Below are positions 1-4,674 of a stretch of DNA of 5,264 bases, piece by piece. A model generated the notes under the pieces. The model was not told the DNA's origin. It saw nothing but the letters and a program-made list of their open reading frames with translations, and searched no databases. This stretch comes from Chlamydiota bacterium. GTDB lineage: Bacteria > Chlamydiota > Chlamydiia > Chlamydiales > Rhabdochlamydiaceae. The translations under genes and the position numbers were made by a program. The stretch lies in assembly GCA_023265495.1 (NCBI GenBank), contig JAHFTP010000126.1, positions 1 through 5,264 on the forward strand, given 5' to 3'. Each line of letters begins with the position of its first letter. The stretch's first letter is position 1.

Positions 1-1
1 A

Positions 2-148
2 GACATGCCCATCACACCTCTCTACCACTGGAATTTATGTTTTCTCAGCAAGCCCTATTTGACCAACATTGAATTTTCCCCCGTAGGCGGCATTTTTTTT
101 GAGAGGATCGCTATTGACACATCCTCTCCAAACTATAAACGAAGGTAA
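2..148 (+). CDS. C-terminus of an OppA-like peptide ABC transporter substrate-binding protein (partial)
   Basis: Only the last 48 codons are present; the gene begins before the window and ends with TAA. The tail carries the pattern usual near the C-terminus of family 5 (OppA/DppA) solute-binding proteins: a Met-Pro-Ile-Thr-Pro-Leu-Tyr-His-Trp stretch at the start of the fragment, then Lys-Pro-Tyr, and a Ser-Pro-Val-Gly-Gly turn leading to a final beta strand. Such proteins bind oligopeptides outside the cytoplasmic membrane and hand them to an OppBCDF permease. No permease gene is visible, so the partner is unknown. Only 20 nt separate its stop from the next gene on the same strand, which suggests co-transcription. 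The frame stays open from the window edge. The identification rests on a short tail and is moderately sure. Confidence 0.62.
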   Translation, partial: DMPITPLYHWNLCFLSKPYLTNIEFSPVGGIFFERIAIDTSSPNYKRR

Positions 149-168
149 CCAAAAGAACATCTCCCATT

Positions 169-1059
169 ATGCAAAAGATACTTTTTTTCCTGAGTTCCTT
201 AGCCTGTTTAATAGCCATCTTTTTTACCGCTGATCGCCATTTTTTCAAAATCAATGATGGGTTTTGCATACATCATATCTATTCTGATTTTCCTGAAGAT
301 GCAGAATGGGTCTTGGAAAAAAACTCTCTTCTTACCCGTAAGGAACTCTCTCATATTCTTTCTCAACCATTCTTTTATTTGGCTAAAGGACATCAATCCT
401 TTGTTTTTGAAAGTGGAGACCATGAATATGTGATCAAACTGTATCGATTCCCTTCCCATCTCCGTTTATTTCCTAAGCTAGGGCATCCTCTTTCCTATCA
501 ATATAGCAAAAAAAGAAAAGACATCTCCAAGTACAACATCCAAAAACTGCATGAGACTATCAGCAGCTATCATTTAGCCTATGAAAAAATGGCAGAAGAG
601 AGCGGCTTATTGCTCATCCACCAGGCGAAAACAGCCTCTCTAGATATGAGAGCCACCTTAGTAGACCAGATGAAGCACACCTACAATGTCGACCTGAATA
701 AAACCCTATTCGTGCTACAAAAAAAGGGGGTGCTCCTGCTCGACGCCCTGCAAAAGGCCATTTCCCTCCACCATGCCACTCAAGGGAAAAAGATCGTAGA
801 CGATTTGCTCTCTTTTATTGCTACCCGCTGTAAAAAGGGAATTAAAGACAATGACCCGGTCCTTGCCAAAAACTATGGATGGAAAGAAGAACACGTTTTA
901 CAAGTAGATATTGGAAGGCTAAAGATAGACCCTTCTCTCCAAGACGCTGCTAGGCAAAAAGAAGAAATTATACTCATTGTAGAGCCACTCAAAGGCTGGC
1001 TTTTTAACCATGATGCAGAGCTATACCATTATCTGCAAAAAAGACTGTTAGAATTGTGA
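169..1059 (+). CDS. Membrane-anchored protein with a divergent kinase-like domain, function unknown
   Basis: 296 residues. Residues 4-19 are strongly hydrophobic behind Lys3, predicting an uncleaved N-terminal anchor with the body outside the cytoplasm; there is no good AxA cleavage site, and Cys13 sits in a poor lipobox. The body shows scattered marks of a kinase fold: a Leu-Ala-Lys-Gly-His-Gln turn at 71-76 resembling a nucleotide loop, Val-Ile-Lys with Lys90 as candidate ATP lysine, an Asp-Asn-Asp-Pro at 227-230 with Asn235 as candidate catalytic loop, and Val-Asp-Ile-Gly at 246-249 in the place of DFG. The spacing Asp229-Asn235-Asp247 is close to that of kinases. This reading is inference, and the protein could be a pseudokinase. 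The start has no strong Shine-Dalgarno; the nearest candidate, GAAGG, is about 23 nt away. It lies between an oppA tail and a PI-kinase-like gene, probably in one transcript. Confidence 0.6.
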   Translation: MQKILFFLSSLACLIAIFFTADRHFFKINDGFCIHHIYSDFPEDAEWVLEKNSLLTRKELSHILSQPFFYLAKGHQSFVFESGDHEYVIKLYRFPSHLRLFPKLGHPLSYQYSKKRKDISKYNIQKLHETISSYHLAYEKMAEESGLLLIHQAKTASLDMRATLVDQMKHTYNVDLNKTLFVLQKKGVLLLDALQKAISLHHATQGKKIVDDLLSFIATRCKKGIKDNDPVLAKNYGWKEEHVLQVDIGRLKIDPSLQDAARQKEEIILIVEPLKGWLFNHDAELYHYLQKRLLEL

Positions 1060-1063
1060 AAGT

Positions 1064-2380
1064 ATGCGCACAGAAACGTCCTCTCTATTTGATCCTGCCG
1101 TAGACGGCTCTGTATCCACACAAGAGTTATTTCCCGTGGAAGCGCTACAACTTTATCTTGCTCATCTTACGGAATCTACTGCCCAAATACTTTCTTCTAT
1201 GAACCAAACCCTTGATTGCTATGACGACTTTTTGGGATTTGGTTATTTTTGGCACCAGATCTGCTCCTCTTTTTCCTCTAAAGAAGAGCTCTATTCCCAG
1301 ATTAAAGAAAGGAAAGAAGCGCTCCTCTCACAGAAAGAACATTTCAAGACTGTGATTGAAGATAGAAAAAAGGAAGATCCCCTCTTCTACCAAGAGGTAG
1401 GAGAAATACTTACTAGGGCAACTTTGGTTCCGGCTCTGCGCGGACAAGGAGGAGCCTATCTTGCTATACAAGGACCTCTCCCTCCTTTTTTCCTAGTAAA
1501 ACCTGTAGATGAAAGCTTTTGCTGTCTCAATAACCACAACTTACACGGCTCTCCTTTACTCTTTGATTGGCTAAAGCCAAGGCCCGATATTCGGTTCTAC
1601 CAGTCATCACAAGTAGAAGCCATGAGCTATGACGCAGCAGTGTTACTTGGCCTAGCACATATCACCCCAAAAACTATTTTGATGCTAGTAGAGAGCAGTC
1701 ATTTCCATGACCTATCCGACCAAATCCCCGACGAGGGAAAAAGAGATTTTGAAAAAAGAACAGGCCCTATCAGTAAAGAAAAGCTGTGCTCCATCCAAGA
1801 ATATATCTGCAACGCGCAGTCCCTCCAAGATAAAATACAATCGTGGCAAGCAGAGGGTTATGTAGAAGAGAAGATATTCACATCTGTTGACCCGCAAGAC
1901 TTTGAAAATATGAATATCCTCCTATGGACAACTTATGACAATGATGCACATCTAGACAACTTTCTCATTTATGAAAAAGAACATGATTCAGGCTCTAGCA
2001 TATGGGGACTGCAGAAGATCGATAACAGCTTATCTTTCCCTGAGAAGAATACAGGGTTTAGCAATGCTCTTGCCTTCCTTCCTAACGCTGCACTCCCTCT
2101 TTCATTAGAAGCCAAACAAAAACTGCAAAACTTTCCGTTAGAAGATATGCAAAGACAGATGGAAAGATTAGAATTACACGCTAGTATTGAAGCCTTGCAA
2201 GAAAGAGTTGAAACCTTGCAAGCTCTAGCCGCAAGGGATTTGAGCATCTATGAAATGAATCTGAGGATGATGGCGCTATCTCTTCCACAAGGAAAAGATC
2301 TCGCCTTAAGCAGCTGCAGTATAGAGCACCTGGAAATGCTACTTTCTACACACGATGCGCCTATCTTGCAGAAAAAGTAG
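1064..2380 (+). CDS. PI3/PI4-kinase-like protein
   Basis: 438 residues, no signal peptide or membrane segment. The N-terminus (1-20) is polar and Ser/Thr-rich; 70-105 is charged and helical. From about 120 the sequence follows the phosphoinositide 3/4-kinase fold: a Gly-Gln-Gly-Gly-Ala-Tyr loop at 127-132, a Val-Lys-Pro at 145-147 whose Lys146 should contact ATP, Glu185 in a helix that leads to a Thr-Pro-Lys-Thr turn (201-204), a catalytic-loop pattern Asp294-x-His296-x-x-Asn299, and Ile319-Asp320 followed by Phe-Pro in the metal-binding place. The classical loop is DRHxxN, so the Arg is Ala here while Asp, His and Asn remain. The C-terminus (about 360-400) looks like a coiled coil. It starts 4 nt after the previous gene with no clear Shine-Dalgarno, suggesting translational coupling. 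Substrate (lipid, protein or small molecule) cannot be read; a host-directed effector is possible but unproven. Its 3' end overlaps the opposite-strand gene by 20 bp. Confidence 0.7.
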   Translation: MRTETSSLFDPAVDGSVSTQELFPVEALQLYLAHLTESTAQILSSMNQTLDCYDDFLGFGYFWHQICSSFSSKEELYSQIKERKEALLSQKEHFKTVIEDRKKEDPLFYQEVGEILTRATLVPALRGQGGAYLAIQGPLPPFFLVKPVDESFCCLNNHNLHGSPLLFDWLKPRPDIRFYQSSQVEAMSYDAAVLLGLAHITPKTILMLVESSHFHDLSDQIPDEGKRDFEKRTGPISKEKLCSIQEYICNAQSLQDKIQSWQAEGYVEEKIFTSVDPQDFENMNILLWTTYDNDAHLDNFLIYEKEHDSGSSIWGLQKIDNSLSFPEKNTGFSNALAFLPNAALPLSLEAKQKLQNFPLEDMQRQMERLELHASIEALQERVETLQALAARDLSIYEMNLRMMALSLPQGKDLALSSCSIEHLEMLLSTHDAPILQKK

Positions 2381-3002
2381 AAAATATTCTGATGATTTCT
2401 TCGTCGGAGACCTGATCGAAAATCTGATAAAAACTCCCCACCGCGTCAAAAAAATGGGGAGCATGCGGGCAAACGACTTCCTCTACTTCCTTCTCAAGTT
2501 TTTTCAAAGTATCAGAAGACCCAACAGGCACGGCGACCACAATTTTTCTTGCCCCTTTCTCTCTTACAGAGAGAGCTGCCATACGCATACTAGCCCCTGT
2601 AGCAATCCCATCATCGACAAGTAGAATAGTCTTTCCCTTTATGTCGCATACAGGCACCACGCCCTGATAATAGGCCATACGATCTTTTGCCAGTTGCTTT
2701 TGCCTAGCGCTCTCCTTTTCTAAAAATTCTGAGGAAACGCCCAGGATGGAGATAAGACTATCATTGTAAACCGCTTTACCTTCATCTGTGATAGCACCTA
2801 AGGCGAGCTCCTCTCTTCCCGGCGCCCCTATCTTTCTTATGACAATCACGTTAAGGGGGCAGTGAAGAACTTTGGCTACCTCGACGGCGACAACAACACC
2901 TCCGCGAGCCAGTCCCATAACGATGCAACTTGGATCGTCCTTATAAGAAAGGAGTTTAGAAGCCAGCTGTTTCCCCGCGTCAGTACGATCTCGGTATATC
3001 AA
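2361..3002 (-). CDS. Predicted phosphoribosyltransferase, COG1926 type
   Basis: 213 residues, cytoplasmic, full length for the family. The PRPP-binding motif is clear: a hydrophobic strand then Val-Asp-Asp-Gly-Ile-Ala-Thr-Gly at 129-136, with Asp130 and Asp131 as the acidic pair that contacts ribose. An Arg-Gly-Gly at 33-35 and an Arg-Lys-Ile-Gly-Ala-Pro at 56-61 are typical of this type I PRTase group, whose members lack an agreed substrate. The start is TTG at 3002-3000, overlapping the TGA stop of the upstream SpeD-like gene (TTGA). Support for it is a perfect GGAGG on the minus strand at 3014-3010, 7 nt away, and the family-like N-terminus Ile-Tyr-Arg-Asp-Arg-Thr-Asp-Ala-Gly that begins right there. 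It is therefore coupled to the decarboxylase. The stop TAG lies inside the 3' end of the convergent PI-kinase-like gene. Confidence 0.9.
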   Translation of the reverse strand: MIYRDRTDAGKQLASKLLSYKDDPSCIVMGLARGGVVVAVEVAKVLHCPLNVIVIRKIGAPGREELALGAITDEGKAVYNDSLISILGVSSEFLEKESARQKQLAKDRMAYYQGVVPVCDIKGKTILLVDDGIATGASMRMAALSVREKGARKIVVAVPVGSSDTLKKLEKEVEEVVCPHAPHFFDAVGSFYQIFDQVSDEEIIRIFSTFSAR

Positions 3003-3436
3003 GGACGCACCTCCACTGTCTGCTGCCTAAGGAGCATTTTTTGTGCTATTTGCTTAGGATGTAAATACTCCCTTAGCGCCAGATCAAACTTCTCTGCAGA
3101 GCACTTATCTCCGCAGGTAAACAAATCGACAAAACAGGCATCATACTCAGGATACGTATGAATACTCGCATGACTTTCAGACAGTAAGATGACCATAGTG
3201 AGTCCATCGGGATGGAATACATAATCCACAGCGTCTAATACAGTAGCTCCACATGTTTCTACAGCCATTAGCATGACCTTTTTTAAAGTCTCTACGTCAG
3301 ATAGAGCCTCGTGATTACAACCAGAATAACTGGCTACAAAGTGGTGTCCTTTAAATTCATGCACCTCTTCTTGAGAATAAAGTAAAAAAATGGCGCTTAT
3401 CAGCACCAGTGCACAACCTAAAAACAATCTCTTCAT
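2999..3436 (-). CDS. SpeD-like pyruvoyl-dependent decarboxylase (AdoMet decarboxylase family) with an N-terminal hydrophobic signal
   Basis: 145 residues. Residues 28-140 match the small prokaryotic AdoMet decarboxylase family: Ser-Glu-Ser-His at 86-89, where self-cleavage before Ser88 should create the pyruvoyl group, then His93 and the Asp-Leu-Phe-Thr-Cys-Gly motif with Cys108. The Ser-His-Cys spacing (5 and 20) equals that of the Thermotoga enzyme as I remember it (63, 68, 83). The family makes decarboxylated AdoMet for spermidine synthesis, but some homologues are reported to decarboxylate ornithine or arginine. The odd part is residues 1-22, Lys-Arg then a long hydrophobic run, predicting export or membrane anchoring with the enzyme outside. 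The ATG has AAGGA 10 nt upstream (minus, 3451-3447). A GTG at codon 25 (3364-3362) would remove the signal and give a normal-length enzyme, but its Shine-Dalgarno is badly spaced. No spermidine synthase lies in the window. Confidence 0.85.
   Translation of the reverse strand: MKRLFLGCALVLISAIFLLYSQEEVHEFKGHHFVASYSGCNHEALSDVETLKKVMLMAVETCGATVLDAVDYVFHPDGLTMVILLSESHASIHTYPEYDACFVDLFTCGDKCSAEKFDLALREYLHPKQIAQKMLLRQQTVEVRP
3010..3014 (-). promoter_or_regulatory. Shine-Dalgarno GGAGG setting the TTG start of the phosphoribosyltransferase gene
   Basis: Read on the minus strand this is GGAGG, inside the last codons of the SpeD-like gene and 7 nt before the TTG at 3002-3000. It is the strongest ribosome site in the window and decides the start of the downstream gene, for which no ATG fits the expected N-terminus. 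Confidence 0.75.
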
Positions 3437-3446
3437 ATTTTATTTT

Positions 3447-3451
3447 TCCTT
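3447..3451 (-). promoter_or_regulatory. Shine-Dalgarno AAGGA of the SpeD-like gene
   Basis: AAGGA on the minus strand, 10 nt before the ATG at 3436-3434. The spacing is somewhat long but acceptable. It supports translation from the ATG that includes the hydrophobic N-terminus rather than from the internal GTG. Confidence 0.5.
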
Positions 3452-3529
3452 AGCTAATAAAGAGTAACCGAACTACAAATACTTTTCCTTAAGAAACCTT
3501 ATAGCGAAGAGATTAGAAAATAGATTTCC

Positions 3530-3555
3530 CTTTTTTTTCTAGCTTTTTTTTCTAT
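3530..3555. repeat. Tandem 13-bp poly-T repeat in the divergent intergenic region
   Basis: Two adjacent copies of C-T8-C-T-A-(G/T), at 3530-3542 and 3543-3555, identical in 12 of 13 positions. They lie about 95 bp upstream of the SpeD-like ATG and 77 bp upstream of the ORF starting at 3632, so on the minus strand they form two A8 tracts. Possible roles are an UP-like or bent element, or a site of length variation. No clear sigma-66 promoter could be placed in the 195-bp gap (3437-3631) on either strand; the rest of the gap is AT-rich without other recognisable structure. Confidence 0.6.
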
Positions 3556-3631
3556 CGAGCCATTTTGCCGTCCCATCTGCCCTAGATAAAAAAGGATTAA
3601 CACGCTATATCTAGTACATACATCAAAGAAA

Positions 3632-4480
3632 ATGGAAGAAGCGATGCGCTGGCTTTTACTCTTAGCTACATTCGGCAGTCTCGGCTATGGAGCTTGGTGG
3701 ATTAATTCCACACATCCCGAGGTAAAGACTAAAGTAGAAAAGATGGTGAACGTCGGGACCTTTCACACCTTAGAAGTGCGCTATAGCGCAAATCAAATCA
3801 TGGAGACTCATAGGAAGGAACTCCTCAAAGATAATAGACATAAATATCTTGACCCCGAGCTCAAATTCTATCCCTATCTCCTTTTAGAAGTGAAATATAG
3901 CGTCAGTCCAGACAAGACGGCAGAGAGTGTAATCCTTTGGGACCTATGCGATGGGGAAATGGTGCTAGAGACAAAAGCCTGGCAGAAAACCCATGGCTTC
4001 GGAGACTGTATCTTAGCGAACACAGATCGACATGAATTTAAAGTAATTAATGCATTAGCAAAAAAAGGGGGAGCCTGTGACAGGGAGACATTAGCCAAAA
4101 TCCTGCATGTAGAAAATGACTTGCTCGACGCATGGGTCGACAACTTAAGAAGAAAAAAAATCTTGGTGCAAGCAGGAAACAAATATCGACTCCATTTACA
4201 AGATCCCAGATTGAAGACAGTCCCTGAAACAAGGTTAGAAGAAAGGCTCGTAACGCAGCCCCGATACAATGCCGTCCGAGTAAGTAAGAGATTCTCCCTT
4301 TCTCAAATAGAGCGTATAGCAAGAGCGGCGTTTGGCAGTGAATTCGCCATTCGCCATACAAACGATGTGTACTTGCCAGTGCATTGTATTGTTGTGCAAA
4401 ATCCTGATGGCTCCATACACAAGAGTCACTGGAACGCACTAAATGGCAAAAGAATAATTTACTCTCATTCTTTAGAATGA
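3632..4480 (+). CDS. Conserved-looking chlamydial hypothetical protein with N-terminal anchor and winged-helix-like centre
   Basis: 282 residues; I do not recognise a named function. Residues 6-24 are hydrophobic and Trp-rich after Arg6, predicting a signal anchor or poorly cleaved signal peptide. Residues about 134-190 read as a winged helix: a first helix (Glu-Phe-Lys-Val-Ile-Asn-Ala-Leu), a short turn, Asp-Arg-Glu-Thr-Leu-Ala-Lys-Ile-Leu as the second helix, a third helix around 161-176, then a wing strand. Flanking parts (45-130 and 200-282) are mixed alpha/beta with no motif I can name. The start may instead be ATG at 3644 (codon 5), which has GGAAG at 3634-3638 five nt upstream, whereas the first ATG has no good site; either start keeps the hydrophobic segment. 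The stop codon lies in a perfect hairpin. It stands alone between a divergent operon and tRNA-Ser. Confidence 0.8.
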   Translation: MEEAMRWLLLLATFGSLGYGAWWINSTHPEVKTKVEKMVNVGTFHTLEVRYSANQIMETHRKELLKDNRHKYLDPELKFYPYLLLEVKYSVSPDKTAESVILWDLCDGEMVLETKAWQKTHGFGDCILANTDRHEFKVINALAKKGGACDRETLAKILHVENDLLDAWVDNLRRKKILVQAGNKYRLHLQDPRLKTVPETRLEERLVTQPRYNAVRVSKRFSLSQIERIARAAFGSEFAIRHTNDVYLPVHCIVVQNPDGSIHKSHWNALNGKRIIYSHSLE

Positions 4481-4481
4481 G
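4464..4481 (+). other. Perfect 7-bp hairpin spanning the stop codon
   Basis: CTCATTC, loop TTTA, GAATGAG. The TGA stop of the upstream gene (4478-4480) is in the 3' arm. No T-run follows on either strand, so it is not a classical intrinsic terminator; it could protect the mRNA 3' end or be a weak termination signal. No other terminator is seen for that gene. Confidence 0.4.
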
Positions 4482-4484
4482 TGC

Positions 4485-4514
4485 TTGCTGAAAAAAAGAT
4501 GTAACCGCTAAAAT
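4485..4514 (+). promoter_or_regulatory. Candidate sigma-70/sigma-66 promoter for tRNA-Ser
   Basis: TTGCTG at 4485-4490 as -35 and TAAAAT at 4509-4514 as -10 (5 of 6 to TATAAT), with an 18-nt spacer. Transcription would begin near 4521, about 12 nt before the mature tRNA. It sits directly after the upstream gene and fits a stand-alone tRNA unit. The -35 matches only in part. Confidence 0.5.
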
Positions 4515-4532
4515 CTGCCGTCTTTATCTTAT

Positions 4533-4622
4533 GGAAAGATGGCTGAGTGGCCGAAGGCACGTCCCTGCTAAGGACGCGTATCCGCTAAACGGGTACCGTG
4601 GGTTCAAATCCCACTCTTTCCG
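4533..4622 (+). tRNA. tRNA-Ser (anticodon GCU)
   Basis: All arms can be folded. The acceptor GGAAAGA (4533-4539) pairs with TCTTTCC (4615-4621), with discriminator G at 4622. The anticodon stem CGTCC/GGACG encloses loop CTGCTAA, giving anticodon GCT at 4567-4569, which reads AGC and AGU serine codons. A long variable arm of 7 bp (GTATCCG at 4578-4584 with CGGGTAC at 4590-4596, including one T-G pair) marks a class II tRNA as expected for serine. The T arm is GTGGG-TTCAAAT-CCCAC (4598-4614). The 3' CCA is not encoded, so CCA-adding enzyme is needed. It precedes dnaB on the same strand, with a terminator between them. Confidence 0.97.
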
Positions 4623-4627
4623 ATGAG

Positions 4628-4659
4628 GCCTTGAACCATAAGTTCAGGGCTTTTTTTTT
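4628..4659 (+). terminator. Intrinsic terminator after tRNA-Ser
   Basis: GCCTTGAAC (4628-4636) pairs with GTTCAGGGC (4642-4650) over 9 bp, including one T-G pair, around loop CATAA, and is followed at once by nine T residues (4651-4659). It begins 6 nt after the tRNA end and stops 15 nt before the dnaB ATG, so it should end tRNA transcripts and may also limit readthrough into dnaB. Confidence 0.9.
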
Positions 4660-4664
4660 ATACA

Positions 4665-4669
4665 AAGGA
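4665..4669 (+). promoter_or_regulatory. Shine-Dalgarno AAGGA of dnaB
   Basis: AAGGA 5 nt before the ATG at 4675. It fixes the dnaB start directly behind the terminator T-run. Confidence 0.7.
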
Positions 4670-4674
4670 TTTTT

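Noticed and set aside
114..139. TTGACA followed by TATAAA, a possible promoter for the gene at 169
   Set aside because: The spacer is only 14 nt and both boxes lie inside the last codons of the OppA-like frame, so the match is more likely coincidental; the 169 gene probably continues the upstream transcript.
720..726. A-AAA-AAG slippery heptamer in phase, followed by GGGG, as a programmed -1 frameshift site
   Set aside because: The -1 frame ends after about 35 codons at 831-833 without a recognisable product, no stimulating stem is evident, and the zero frame continues through the kinase-like region.
2434..2461. Inverted repeat CTCCCCA/TGGGGAG followed on the minus strand by TTTTT, resembling a terminator
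   Set aside because: It lies within the phosphoribosyltransferase coding sequence about 70 bp before its stop, has a 14-nt loop, and the bases encode a C-terminal segment that looks family-like.
2862..3161. Plus-strand open frames opposite the phosphoribosyltransferase and SpeD-like genes
   Set aside because: The minus-strand frames carry clear family motifs; the plus-strand translations are low-quality and Ser/Cys-rich.
4235..4439. Overlapping minus-strand open frames opposite the gene at 3632
   Set aside because: They have no ribosome site, no recognisable motif and read like antisense shadows of the plus-strand gene.
4659..4664. TATACA as a -10 box for dnaB, with TTGAAC at 4631-4636 as -35
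   Set aside because: The spacer would be 22 nt, and transcription would begin only a few bases before the ATG, removing the AAGGA ribosome site.
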